Virus record (IMG/VR): IMGVR_UViG_3300031622_000019
Location: 1-25,093 of that record
Source of the DNA: a virus
Length of the DNA: 25,093 nt
Direction: 5' to 3' (one strand)
The notes under the pieces were generated by a model. That model had not been told where the DNA came from. It worked only from the letters and a program-made list of their open reading frames with translations, and ran no database searches. Positions 7,420-15,435 of this stretch are shown here, one piece after another (within the stretch, counting starts at the first letter, position 1; each line of letters starts with the position of its first letter). The position numbers and the translations under genes are program-made.

Positions 7420-7868
7420 ATGGCAAGCAGTTCTCTGCCGCCATTAAGCATGGGTTTAGGAGTGGGCTTGAGGTCAGAACAAAAGATTACCTCGTTGAAC
7501 GTAGTATCAAGTTCAAGTATGAAGAGGTTAAGATCGAATGGGAAGACCTCATGTACCGCACCTACACACCAGACTTTGTGTTAGGTAATGGGATCATCAT
7601 TGAAACTAAAGGATTATTCTCAGCTGACGATAGACGCAAACACTTAGCAGTCAAGGCTCAACACCCTAAGCTTGACATAAGGTTTGTGTTCACCAGCAGC
7701 AGAAAAAAACTAAGTAAGGGTGCCAAAAGTACCTATGGACAATGGTGTGACAAGCATGATATACAGTACCATGACCGGATCATTCCAGAGGATTGGTTAT
7801 ACGAGAAGGGTAAGGACATGCATCCTGCATTGATCCACTGCCCATATAAAAAAGTAAAGAGGAGATAA
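7416..7868 (+). CDS. T7-type endonuclease I (Holliday junction resolvase)
   Basis: A 150-residue enzyme with the full active site of T7 gp3: Glu19 in SGLE, Asp53 in TPDF, and Glu63 and Lys65 in IIETKG. The FSADDRRKH segment that follows is typical of the family. It resolves branched DNA and in T7 also helps to break down host DNA. The start is a GTG at 7416 that overlaps the exonuclease stop; there is no strong ribosome binding site, so coupling with the upstream gene is likely. An ATG at 7420 is out of frame. Length matches T7 endonuclease I (149 residues). Confidence 0.93.
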   Translation: MNGKQFSAAIKHGFRSGLEVRTKDYLVERSIKFKYEEVKIEWEDLMYRTYTPDFVLGNGIIIETKGLFSADDRRKHLAVKAQHPKLDIRFVFTSSRKKLSKGAKSTYGQWCDKHDIQYHDRIIPEDWLYEKGKDMHPALIHCPYKKVKRR

Positions 7869-7875
7869 CTTACAC

Positions 7876-8214
7876 ATGGCAGAAGATAAAGTTTATATTG
7901 ACTTCGATCCTAACGACTACATCATCCGGTTGTCTCCATTCTTAGATAAGAAGGGTGAGTGGACAGGAGAGTTGATGGTAGGCACTGTAACTACAGATGA
8001 CAATAGCATGAGTGACTATGATCATTTCCAACTCATGCACTTGACAGAGATGGTGTGTGCATCTATACCTGCAATGGAGGAAGACGATGATTTTAGACAG
8101 GTATTGGCTGACATCGTTTCTAATATACAGGAAGAACTAAAAGATGTAGAGGTAACGGCAGAAAAGAAAGTCTTAACCGTTGATGACAACGTAATCAATG
8201 TTAAGTTTCACTAG
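7876..8214 (+). CDS. Hypothetical acidic protein, 112 aa
   Basis: An acidic soluble protein that starts MAEDKVYIDFDPNDYI. Early strands (YIIRLSPFLDKKGEWTGELMVGTV) lead to a helical, very acidic middle (MEEDDDFRQVLADIVSNIQEEL) and a short strand tail (VINVKFH). GAGGAGA at 7858-7864 and the TTACACATG start context mark a well-supported start. It lies between endonuclease I and DUF3310. Similar small proteins with an edge-strand pattern occur in related phages as far as I recall, without a known function. Confidence 0.75.
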   Translation: MAEDKVYIDFDPNDYIIRLSPFLDKKGEWTGELMVGTVTTDDNSMSDYDHFQLMHLTEMVCASIPAMEEDDDFRQVLADIVSNIQEELKDVEVTAEKKVLTVDDNVINVKFH

Positions 8215-8228
8215 GGAGGGTACGTAAT

Positions 8229-8459
8229 ATGAAAGAGCTTGAGCCAGACATGGTGAACTCACCTGCACACTACAACTTTGCAGGCATTGAATGTGTAGAT
8301 GCCATTCGTGCAGCAACAGGTTCAGAGGGTTTCGAGAGTTACCTACAAGGAAACATCCTAAAGTATTTGTGGCGATACAAATATAAGAATGGTGTAGAGG
8401 ACTTGAAGAAAGCACATTGGTATCTTAACAGACTCATTGAGGCACAAGATGATAGTTAA
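8229..8459 (+). CDS. DUF3310 (SaV-like) family protein
   Basis: Seventy-six residues with the complete DUF3310 signature: SPAHY near residue 14, then GIECVDAIRAATG, a single-helix FESYLQGNILKYLWRYKYKNG motif, and EDLKKAHWYLNRL at the end. The family is widespread in phages and often lies near nucleotide metabolism genes, as here just before RNR and not far from ThyX. Some annotations call it a nucleotide kinase, but I see no P-loop and do not support that. GGAGGG lies about 10 bases before the ATG. The last codons overlap the next gene by 11 nt. Confidence 0.9.
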   Translation: MKELEPDMVNSPAHYNFAGIECVDAIRAATGSEGFESYLQGNILKYLWRYKYKNGVEDLKKAHWYLNRLIEAQDDS

Positions 8460-8607
8460 AGTATTCTTAACCCTTGACATAGATGAAGACGAGTATCAAA
8501 TGCCTGTAGATGGATTGCTTGACGATGAAGTACGAGATGCATTACAGGAATACATATACGACATTGACGGTATGTCAATCAAATCAATTAAAATATTAAC
8601 GGAGTAG
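8449..8607 (+). CDS. Hypothetical acidic protein, 52 aa
   Basis: Fifty-two codons from the ATG at 8449, inside the end of the DUF3310 gene, to the TAG at 8605-8607. The protein starts MIVKVFLTLDIDEDEY and ends IKSIKILTE, which suggests a small strand-helix-strand domain with an acidic helix (DDEVRDALQEYIYDIDG) between two outer strands. It fills the gap before RNR almost exactly, and no other frame there is open, which supports it as a real gene. Its start lacks a clear ribosome binding site, so coupling to DUF3310 is likely. Function unknown. Confidence 0.68.
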   Translation: MIVKVFLTLDIDEDEYQMPVDGLLDDEVRDALQEYIYDIDGMSIKSIKILTE

Positions 8608-8614
8608 TATACAC

Positions 8615-10522
8615 ATGAACAATTATTTACCTACCGATTACCAAGCGTTCATTCATACCTCTCGCTATGCTAGGTGGCTTGAGAGTGAGGGACGCAGAGA
8701 GTCATGGCCTGAGACAGTAGGACGTTACATGGATAACGTAGTACGTAGAGCACTGGACATTGACACAATCGCAATTGCAAAAGAGATTGAGGACGCTATC
8801 CTTAGCCTGAACCTTATGCCATCTATGAGAGCAATGATGACAGCGGGACCAGCCCTAGACCGTGACAACACGGCAGGGTACAACTGTTCGTACTTACCTG
8901 TCGATGACCCCAAGTCATTCGATGAGGCTATGTACATCCTTCTCTGCGGCACTGGTGTAGGCTTCAGTGTTGAGCGACAGTTCATCAGTAAGCTCCCAGA
9001 TGTGCCTCAACTCTTCGAGAGTGAGTCTGTCATTGTCGTTAAGGACAGTAAGGAAGGGTGGGCTAAAGGGTTCCGTCAAGTTCTTGCACTCCTATGGGCT
9101 GGTGAAATTCCTAAGTGGGACGTTACACGTATTCGTCCTGCAGGTGCAAGACTTAAAACGTTTGGTGGTAGGGCATCTGGTCCTGCACCATTGATTGAGT
9201 TGTTTAACTTTGCTGTATCTACATTCAAGGCTGCACAAGGGCGTAAGCTATCGTCACTTGAGTGTCACGATCTTATGTGCTTCATTGGTCAGGTAGTTGT
9301 AGTAGGTGGTGTACGCCGTAGTGCCATGATTTCATTGAGCAATCTTAGTGATGATCGTATGCGTCACGCTAAGTCAGGTCAGTGGTGGGACAATGCACCA
9401 CACAGGGCGCTATCAAATAACTCTGTGTCGTATACTGAGAAGCCAGACATGGAAACATTCATGCGTGAGTGGCTATCATTGGTTGAGTCCAAGTCAGGTG
9501 AACGTGGCATCTTCAACCGTGAGGCATCCAAGAAACAGGCAGCTAAGTATGGTCGGCGTGACCCCAACTTTGAGTTTGGCACAAATCCTTGCAGCGAAAT
9601 AATTTTACGTCCATATCAGTTCTGTAACTTAACAGAGTGTGTTGTACGCTCTACCGATACATTGGAAAGTCTATCAGAAAAAGTTAAGCTGGCTACGATC
9701 TTGGGTACAATACAATCTACCATGATCCGGTTTCCTTACCTACGTAAGATATGGACAAAGAACACAGAGGAAGAACGGTTGTTGGGTGTGTCACTTACAG
9801 GCATCATGGACAACCCATTGACTACATCTAAGAACAAGGGACTAGACAGCACACTTGAACACCTTCGTCAAATTGCTGTGGCTACTAACTCTATCTGGGC
9901 TGACAAGCTTGGCATCCCTCGTAGTACTGCTATTACTTGCGTTAAACCTTCCGGCACCGTATCACAACTGGTTGACAGTGCCTCTGGGATACACGCCAGA
10001 CACAGTGACTATTACATACGTACCGTAAGGGGTGACAACAAGGATAGCTTGACACAGTTTATGAAGGATCAAGGCGTACCTAACTCACCATGTGTGATGA
10101 AGGGTGACACTACTACAGTGTTCAGCTTCCCTGTGAAGTCACCACCTAAGTCGGTAACACGTAATGACCTATCCGCAATCGAACAGCTAGAGACATGGCT
10201 TGCGTATCAACGACACTGGTGTGAACACAAGCCAAGTATTACATGCACTGTATTGGACAGTGAGTGGATGGCAGTAGGTGCATTTGTATACGAACACTTC
10301 GACGAGATGTCAGGTGTGTCTTTCTTGCCACACTCAGACCATACATATCAGCAGGCACCCTATCAAGAGTGTGGTAAGTCAGACTATAATATGTTACTGT
10401 CCTGTATGCCTAGCAAGATTGATTGGGGTAAGCTATCTGACTACGAGATAGAGGACAACACCAATGCTATGCAGACGTTAGCATGTAGCGGTGATGCTTG
10501 TGAGATCGTGGACTTAACCTGA
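8615..10522 (+). CDS. nrdJ: Adenosylcobalamin-dependent (class II) ribonucleotide reductase
   Basis: A 635-residue monomeric class II RNR of the RTPR type, which reduces ribonucleotides to deoxyribonucleotides using coenzyme B12. C91 (AGYNCSY) and C337 (FCNL) are the redox pair. NPCSEI places the thiyl-radical Cys326 with N324 and E328, and the 11-residue spacing from C326 to C337 equals that of the Lactobacillus enzyme (408 to 419). KPSGTVSQLVDSASGIHARH matches the family loop. The C-terminal shuttle pair is C624-x4-C629. It is shorter than the 739-residue Lactobacillus protein, as is usual in phages. The TGA overlaps the glutaredoxin ATG, which suggests that this redoxin re-reduces the C-terminal pair. 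The enzyme needs B12 from the host. Confidence 0.95.
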   Translation: MNNYLPTDYQAFIHTSRYARWLESEGRRESWPETVGRYMDNVVRRALDIDTIAIAKEIEDAILSLNLMPSMRAMMTAGPALDRDNTAGYNCSYLPVDDPKSFDEAMYILLCGTGVGFSVERQFISKLPDVPQLFESESVIVVKDSKEGWAKGFRQVLALLWAGEIPKWDVTRIRPAGARLKTFGGRASGPAPLIELFNFAVSTFKAAQGRKLSSLECHDLMCFIGQVVVVGGVRRSAMISLSNLSDDRMRHAKSGQWWDNAPHRALSNNSVSYTEKPDMETFMREWLSLVESKSGERGIFNREASKKQAAKYGRRDPNFEFGTNPCSEIILRPYQFCNLTECVVRSTDTLESLSEKVKLATILGTIQSTMIRFPYLRKIWTKNTEEERLLGVSLTGIMDNPLTTSKNKGLDSTLEHLRQIAVATNSIWADKLGIPRSTAITCVKPSGTVSQLVDSASGIHARHSDYYIRTVRGDNKDSLTQFMKDQGVPNSPCVMKGDTTTVFSFPVKSPPKSVTRNDLSAIEQLETWLAYQRHWCEHKPSITCTVLDSEWMAVGAFVYEHFDEMSGVSFLPHSDHTYQQAPYQECGKSDYNMLLSCMPSKIDWGKLSDYEIEDNTNAMQTLACSGDACEIVDLT

Positions 10523-10752
10523 TGTATGTTGTTATAGGCAGGTCACAGTGTAACTTCTGCGATACGGCAAAGGCTGTGCTAAAAAATAAGGGGTACTCAT
10601 ACGTTGAGTACTCCGTTGACAGTGCCAGTAGTAAGTGGGTATTATCCTTGCTGAAACTGGCACAGATAAAGACCGTCCCTCAAATCTTTGATGGTGCGGG
10701 TAAACATATCGGTGGATACACTGATCTAGTAGAACATTTGAAGGAGAAATAA
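10522..10752 (+). CDS. Glutaredoxin
   Basis: A 76-residue glutaredoxin with the complete small fold: first strand MYVVIGRS, redox motif C10-NF-C13, helix AKAVLKNKG, then TVPQIF with the cis-proline and GGYTDL for glutathione or partner binding. The active site CxxC keeps both cysteines, so dithiol chemistry is possible. It overlaps the RNR stop by one base (TGATG) and most likely supplies electrons to that enzyme. It is a little shorter than E. coli Grx1 (85 residues) and NrdH-type proteins, but no element is missing. NrdH-like redoxin is the main alternative name. Confidence 0.93.
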   Translation: MYVVIGRSQCNFCDTAKAVLKNKGYSYVEYSVDSASSKWVLSLLKLAQIKTVPQIFDGAGKHIGGYTDLVEHLKEK

Positions 10753-10753
10753 A

Positions 10754-10963
10754 ATGGCAACACTTACACTTGATGAGGTAGAGTACGAGACAGATAGCTT
10801 TACGGATATACAAAAACAAATCTTAACTGAGATTACGTACAACAACAATACGCAAACACAGTTGAAGTATCAACTGCAAGGCATGGAAGTAATGAACAAC
10901 ATGCTTGTAGCTAAACTCAAGGAAGAACTATCAACAGAAACCTTTACAACAGAATCGGAGTAA
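10754..10963 (+). CDS. Small helical phage protein (DUF6447-like), 69 aa
   Basis: Starts with a strand pair (MATLTLDEVEYETDSFTD) followed by two helices (IQKQILTEITYNNN and LKYQLQGMEVMNNMLVAKLKEEL), a layout I recall for DUF6447-type proteins found in many marine phages. The protein encoded at 23110-23343 on the other strand has the same layout: a thxD/N-x-EY start, an FT/MTDxQK helix and a final helix ending in an acidic tail. The two therefore look like diverged paralogues, one in the replication block and one near the tail fibre. The ATG is a single base after the glutaredoxin stop, with AAGGAGAA just upstream. Function unknown. Confidence 0.72.
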   Translation: MATLTLDEVEYETDSFTDIQKQILTEITYNNNTQTQLKYQLQGMEVMNNMLVAKLKEELSTETFTTESE

Positions 10964-10968
10964 TACTC

Positions 10969-11412
10969 ATGGCTGCATATCGTAAACCCTTCTCTCGCAA
11001 TCTATACGGCAAGTATGATGGCGTAGCAAAAGACACACTGATTGCTCACCTCGTAAAGGGTGGGCATGAAGTTGTTGATAGCACAGAGTCGTATGACGCA
11101 GACATAGTTACACAGAAGGACAGCACTACTTACTTCAGTGAGGCGGAAGTCAAGACTGCATGGAAAGGTGAGTGGCCTACCCACTGGGCAGAGATACGTA
11201 TACCAGAACGTAAGAAACGTTTGTTAGATAAACATGCAGGAACTGACTTGAAGTTCTACATATTCAGTGGTGACATGTCTAAGGCATGGTGCATTGACAG
11301 CAAGCAGCTTACAGACGATAAACTAAAAGAAGCAAGTGGACGAAACATCTATGAAGGGGAACAGTTCTACCACGTACCATACAAAGAAGCGCAACTCATT
11401 AACGTAGCATAA
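10969..11412 (+). CDS. Putative PD-(D/E)XK nuclease-like protein
   Basis: A 147-residue protein whose order of elements fits a small restriction-endonuclease fold: a first helix (VAKDTLIAHLVKGGH), Asp45 in YDADIV, then the strand SEAEVK that gives E60-x-K62, followed by a tryptophan-rich helix region (WPTHWAEIRIPERKKRLL) and the strand FYIFSGD. The D45...E60xK62 trio is the usual catalytic set. It lacks the Cas4-type cysteines. It might cut host DNA, act in repair, or be an inactive relative; no partner methylase is present. GGAG at 10955-10958 supports the ATG. The fold call is my inference from motif order. Confidence 0.55.
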   Translation: MAAYRKPFSRNLYGKYDGVAKDTLIAHLVKGGHEVVDSTESYDADIVTQKDSTTYFSEAEVKTAWKGEWPTHWAEIRIPERKKRLLDKHAGTDLKFYIFSGDMSKAWCIDSKQLTDDKLKEASGRNIYEGEQFYHVPYKEAQLINVA

Positions 11413-11424
11413 GGAGATTATCCA

Positions 11425-11667
11425 ATGATCAAGAAGTCAAGATCACAACGTGGGCTGGGCAAGTACGATGCCCCACTAAGGGTACAACATCAAATGGGGT
11501 ACGATTGCTTTAAGCATGGACGTATGGAGAACCCGTTCAGTGATGATACAATGCAGTATCGTGAGTGGAATAGGGGGTTCGACAGAGCCTTCTATGACAA
11601 TTTAAAGAGAGTCAAAGAGCATGAGCTTAGAACAAGAAGCAACACAGTTCCTAAAGGAGAAGTATAG
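11425..11667 (+). CDS. RMF-like small basic protein, 80 aa
   Basis: The core G25YDCFKHGRMENPF and, after ten or so residues, W49NRGFDRAFYDNL recall ribosome modulation factor and CrpP-like proteins (GYxxxxxGxxxNPY ... WxxGWxxA). RMF dimerises bacterial ribosomes in stationary phase; small phage proteins with this pattern are often given the name without proof. The N-terminus is basic (KKSRSQRGLGK), in line with RNA or ribosome contact. AAGGAGA lies before the ATG at 11425. The stop is 1 base before the MazG start, so the two are probably coupled. The similarity is a pattern I recognise by eye, so the function is tentative. Confidence 0.5.
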   Translation: MIKKSRSQRGLGKYDAPLRVQHQMGYDCFKHGRMENPFSDDTMQYREWNRGFDRAFYDNLKRVKEHELRTRSNTVPKGEV

Positions 11668-11668
11668 C

Positions 11669-11998
11669 ATGTCAGATTTTAATGCATACCAGCGTATGGC
11701 AACCCAGACTGCAATCTACCCTGACGAACATCGTATCCTGTACCCTGCACTAGGGTTAGCAGGTGAGGCAGGTGAAGTAGCAAACAAAGTCAAGAAGCTT
11801 ATACGTGATGGACCTGAAGGTAGGCCAGAAGATTGGCGAGAACAGATAGCCAGTGAGATTGGTGATGTACTATGGTACTGTGCTGCACTTGCTACTGACC
11901 TCAACCTTACACTGGGTATGATAGCTTCACAGAATGAGAAGAAGTTATCAATGCGTAAGAAGGCAGGCACGATAGGCGGATCAGGGGATACACGATAG
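11669..11998 (+). CDS. mazG: MazG-like nucleotide pyrophosphohydrolase
   Basis: A 109-residue all-helical NTP pyrophosphatase. The metal site is complete: E33 and E36 in LAGEAGEVANK and E63 and D66 in SEIGDVLWY, the ExxE...ExxD pattern of MazG. Such enzymes hydrolyse (d)NTPs to (d)NMPs; in marine phages they have been discussed both as dNTP recyclers and as (p)ppGpp modulators, which the sequence cannot decide. The frame is open to an ATG at 11621, but AAGGAGAA just before the ATG at 11669 makes the latter the better start and removes a 47-nt overlap. It is the last gene of the plus-strand block. Confidence 0.88.
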   Translation: MSDFNAYQRMATQTAIYPDEHRILYPALGLAGEAGEVANKVKKLIRDGPEGRPEDWREQIASEIGDVLWYCAALATDLNLTLGMIASQNEKKLSMRKKAGTIGGSGDTR

Positions 11999-12020
11999 TG
12001 TAACGAAGTTAACGATAGAC

Positions 12021-12054
12021 AAAAAAGAGGGGGCTGTTAAGGCCCCCTTTTCTT
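12021..12054. terminator. Bidirectional Rho-independent terminator between converging blocks
   Basis: GGGGGC at 12029-12034 pairs with GCCCCC at 12042-12047 around a seven-base loop, flanked by an A-tract (12021-12026) on the left and TTTTCTT on the right. It can therefore terminate transcription in both directions, stopping the plus-strand block after mazG and the minus-strand structural block. Its right edge reaches the minus-strand stop codon (12053-12055). Confidence 0.9.
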
Positions 12055-15000
12055 ATTGACTAAAGGATTCTCTGTATCCTTCAGCTATTTTTATTAAAAC
12101 GTTCAAGTCACCTTCATCCATAGGGTCGGGTGATTTACCGTATCTATCTACAAAATCTGTAGTAGCTAACCTACGATAGTCTGGCGCTACTCTACGATAC
12201 TTAGTCATTGCTCTAGCATAGGCATCACCTTGTGCAATTGCACCGTCACGTATCTTAGTTTTAAACTTACGTAGTTGAGCAGACACAAGTGGGCGTAGCT
12301 TATTGGTAACGAACTCTTCTTCAGTAAATGTTTCTTTTACTTTATCTGACGCACTGCGATACTCACTACGCAATCGGACCTCTTGATCCTGTGCAACATC
12401 AACCAGAGTAGGCATGAAACCATTGACCATACTCTGTTCAAAGCGTTTGATACTTGGTACTTTACTACGGCTACCAAAGTCTCTCCAATTAAAGCCTAGT
12501 CGTTTAAGGTACTCACCTTCTTCGTCTGGCTTATTCGTAATGGTAAGACCACCAAACTTCATCCAAGGGTACAAACGTTCCTTACCTTCAGAGTAGAATG
12601 GATACTCCTGACGTGGTGCAGCGGCATCTTCTTCTGGTGACACACCAATACCACGCTGCTTGAGACTACGTGTAACTTCTTTACCTAGTGTACCAGTGAA
12701 GCTAAGGGTAGGGTCAGTGGATACGTCCTTGAACTCTGAGCCACGTACACCTGTTGCACGTTCAGCATCAATGATCTGACCCAAGGGTACAGCCCATGTA
12801 CCTAACCAGTTACCTAGCGTTCTGCCTACGGCACGTCCCGCTGCCTCACCCGAAGTCAAGTCAGTAGCGTCTGCCATCTGTGCGATCTCTTCTATAACAG
12901 AGTTACCTACACCTGTACGGAAGTTACTGCCTGTGAACAGTTCAACAAACTCTTGCATGTCAAACCGTTCTTCAAATATACCAGCAATCATACGTTTAAC
13001 CATCTCACCAAGGTACAAGAATTGAGCCATAGGATATACAGCGGTAGTATCCATCTGTGCATCTTCACCTACAGCTATTTGTTCAAAGTCTGCTGGGGCA
13101 TCATCTGCACTACGAATGTAGTAAGCTGCACCTACTGCAGCCATACCCATCATGTTACGTGTGATACGTTGTCTGTCCTTGGAGGTAAGTGGGCCACCAC
13201 CTACCCGTCCACCAGTTACTAAGCTAGACATCTTACGTGTGAGTGGTATAGATGCACCACCTGCGTACTGACCCATAAGCTCCATGCTGTTGAACATAAA
13301 CCGTGGAAACGGTATCGCTACAGTTAAGCCATTGCGTACAATAAACTGGGACACACTGCGGAATACAGGTATCTCAGGTTGCTTAGCGTATGTAACGTCA
13401 AGGGCTTTAGTGACAGCCTCATCTACAAGTGCAGTAAAACTTGGCGCACCCTTCGGTCTAACGGAAGATGCATCATTCATTAAGTCTTTTAACTTGCCAG
13501 CGTTTAGCGTATCAATCAAGTCTATCTTATACTCCCGGCGAACAAGACGTTCAAGCTCACCAAAGTATTGACCACGGCGTATCAAGTATTCCTGCCAACG
13601 GTTAGGCGTATTAAGAAAGCTAACTGCATCCTCTGCTTCAGACAGTATCTTATCTACTGCACCACCACCGCCTCTACCAGTGAGTGCCTGTATCTCATTG
13701 ATGTTGTTATACATTGCGTCAAGTTGTTTAGCCATTTCTGGTTGTTCTAGTATTAAATCACCGTAACCTTCAGCTAAGTCAGGACGAGAGAACATGTACC
13801 GCATGTTAGCGAAACTATCTGACCAGTTCTCACGGGAGAATAGTCGCTTAGTACCCGCCATGATACCTGCCTCTGCAGCTACGTATATAGCGTCATCCAT
13901 TACGTTGCCTAAGCTTTCCATAGGAGCACGTATTCCACCTGACATCATGTTACGAGATGCCGTAGCAATCTGTGACACAAGGCCACCCCTACGTACATTC
14001 TCTATACGCATGACAAACTTACGGAACTCACCAGCATCTCTTGCTGCACGTTTTGCTGCGTCTGCCTCTGCTACGCTCTTAGGTTTTATTCTATTTATTT
14101 GTGATAGCTTATTAAGAACCTTACCAGCCTGTGACCCAGAACCTACTACAGTTAATACGTAGTCTTCAAAGGATAGGCCGTAGCCATTCAACTCATCCAA
14201 CAAGTCTTGCTCTGGCACAAGCTTTTTGTTTACTGTCAACTCAAACAAGTTGTCAATTACAGTTTTACTTGAGTCCCAATCGTCAGGAAACCTAGCCTTG
14301 TAATCAGATGCGAGTGCTACAATACCATTAAACTTTTCAGGCTTTAGTATGGGTGACGTAATCATGTCGTCACCTAAGTCCAAGTCAAACAAAGCACCAT
14401 CACGTTCTGTAATTTCTTCAGCAGTATCAAGGCCAGCCTGACGTGACAGGTCTGTGTCTATCTCTAGGTTGTCACCCTTCTGTACAGATATAGTCTTACC
14501 CGTAGCATTCTCAAACTCTAGGATAAGATCATCTGCAATGTCACGGTTCTTTGCCGCTACATCTGCAGCACGTGCCTGTGCCTCATCAATGTTAAGCATG
14601 GTTGCAAGTCTTGCACCACCGGGATTGTTACGTTGTGCCTGTGCTGTAGCCTTAGCTTCACGTATTACTTGACGGGATAATCCATTAGCGGAAACTTTAG
14701 CACCTGTAGACACGGCAGTATTAATCGCACCTTGGATGTTACCAATGGCAGGTACTGTCTCTAGGAACTCACCTGCTGCACCTGCGCCATCGGCAATAAA
14801 GTTAGCAAGCTCTGATGGATCATCTATTTTGTATCTACCAAGTGTCACTGCACTTGCAAGTGTTTCAAATGCAGATGGACTTAAATCATTTAAACTAGAA
14901 AAGGCGGATTCCATACCGTCAGTTGTTATAGCCCCAGCCTTTTGGAAGAAGTTACCCATGCCAAGCAACCAACTTGTAGGAAGCGCAGACATTGCTACGT

Positions 15001-15427
15001 CCATGAAGTTAGCGTCACGCATACCGTTACCAGACGCAATAGATTCAGATATAGTAGCCTCAAACTCTTCACGTTCTGTGTCGCTTAGTGTAGCCATGTA
15101 CTCATCCATCTGGGTAATGCCATCCTTGACATCCGCTAGACGCTCACCTGCTTCATACTCGTACACAGGCTCTACATAGGTATCGTTAGGATCATCGGCA
15201 ACTGGAACCATCCAATCCGTGTCACCTAACTCTTGAGGTGGGGCAACTAAGTCTGCGTCTTCATTTGGTTTTACGGACGGTTCCTCTGTGTAGGAGTTTA
15301 AAAAGTTAAGCACACTCTCACTATCAGCGGAAGGTGCTGTTTGCTCTGGTTGAGCAGTCGTTTTCTGTTCTTCCTCTTCAGGGTTATACCCACTAAGAAA
15401 GTCTAGTACACTTGCTTTGTCAGCCAT
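12053..15427 (-). CDS. Large virion protein, candidate internal/ejection protein (1124 aa)
   Basis: The last gene of the structural block and, at 1124 residues, its longest complete one. The first 80 residues are acidic, disordered-looking and contain two copies of a SVLxFLxxY motif (6-14 and 38-46). Long helical regions follow. Around residues 690-725 (FIVRNGLTVAIPFPRFMF...) and 755-770 (MMGMAAVGAAYYI) are segments that could meet a membrane. The size, the place at the end of the operon and the composition resemble T7 gp16-type ejection proteins, but I find no lysozyme or transglycosylase motif. A large polyvalent protein is an alternative. Function is inferred from position. Confidence 0.6.
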   Translation of the reverse strand: MADKASVLDFLSGYNPEEEEQKTTAQPEQTAPSADSESVLNFLNSYTEEPSVKPNEDADLVAPPQELGDTDWMVPVADDPNDTYVEPVYEYEAGERLADVKDGITQMDEYMATLSDTEREEFEATISESIASGNGMRDANFMDVAMSALPTSWLLGMGNFFQKAGAITTDGMESAFSSLNDLSPSAFETLASAVTLGRYKIDDPSELANFIADGAGAAGEFLETVPAIGNIQGAINTAVSTGAKVSANGLSRQVIREAKATAQAQRNNPGGARLATMLNIDEAQARAADVAAKNRDIADDLILEFENATGKTISVQKGDNLEIDTDLSRQAGLDTAEEITERDGALFDLDLGDDMITSPILKPEKFNGIVALASDYKARFPDDWDSSKTVIDNLFELTVNKKLVPEQDLLDELNGYGLSFEDYVLTVVGSGSQAGKVLNKLSQINRIKPKSVAEADAAKRAARDAGEFRKFVMRIENVRRGGLVSQIATASRNMMSGGIRAPMESLGNVMDDAIYVAAEAGIMAGTKRLFSRENWSDSFANMRYMFSRPDLAEGYGDLILEQPEMAKQLDAMYNNINEIQALTGRGGGGAVDKILSEAEDAVSFLNTPNRWQEYLIRRGQYFGELERLVRREYKIDLIDTLNAGKLKDLMNDASSVRPKGAPSFTALVDEAVTKALDVTYAKQPEIPVFRSVSQFIVRNGLTVAIPFPRFMFNSMELMGQYAGGASIPLTRKMSSLVTGGRVGGGPLTSKDRQRITRNMMGMAAVGAAYYIRSADDAPADFEQIAVGEDAQMDTTAVYPMAQFLYLGEMVKRMIAGIFEERFDMQEFVELFTGSNFRTGVGNSVIEEIAQMADATDLTSGEAAGRAVGRTLGNWLGTWAVPLGQIIDAERATGVRGSEFKDVSTDPTLSFTGTLGKEVTRSLKQRGIGVSPEEDAAAPRQEYPFYSEGKERLYPWMKFGGLTITNKPDEEGEYLKRLGFNWRDFGSRSKVPSIKRFEQSMVNGFMPTLVDVAQDQEVRLRSEYRSASDKVKETFTEEEFVTNKLRPLVSAQLRKFKTKIRDGAIAQGDAYARAMTKYRRVAPDYRRLATTDFVDRYGKSPDPMDEGDLNVLIKIAEGYRESFSQ

Positions 15428-15435
15428 TGATAATA

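Noticed and set aside
8229-8459. Nucleotide kinase annotation for DUF3310
   Set aside because: There is no P-loop or other kinase motif in the 76 residues.
8567-8600. A TTGACG box followed by TAAAAT upstream of the RNR gene
   Set aside because: The spacer is about 19 bases and the stretch is coding, so it is a poor match compared with the two promoters reported.
14736-15179. Plus-strand open frame of 147 codons inside the 1124-codon gene
   Set aside because: It is antisense to a gene with consistent protein character, has a Ser/Leu-biased composition typical of shadow frames and no start signals.
12053-15427. Lysozyme or transglycosylase activity of the largest virion protein
   Set aside because: I could not find a catalytic motif such as the E-x-S/T loop of T7 gp16, so I only infer a virion role.
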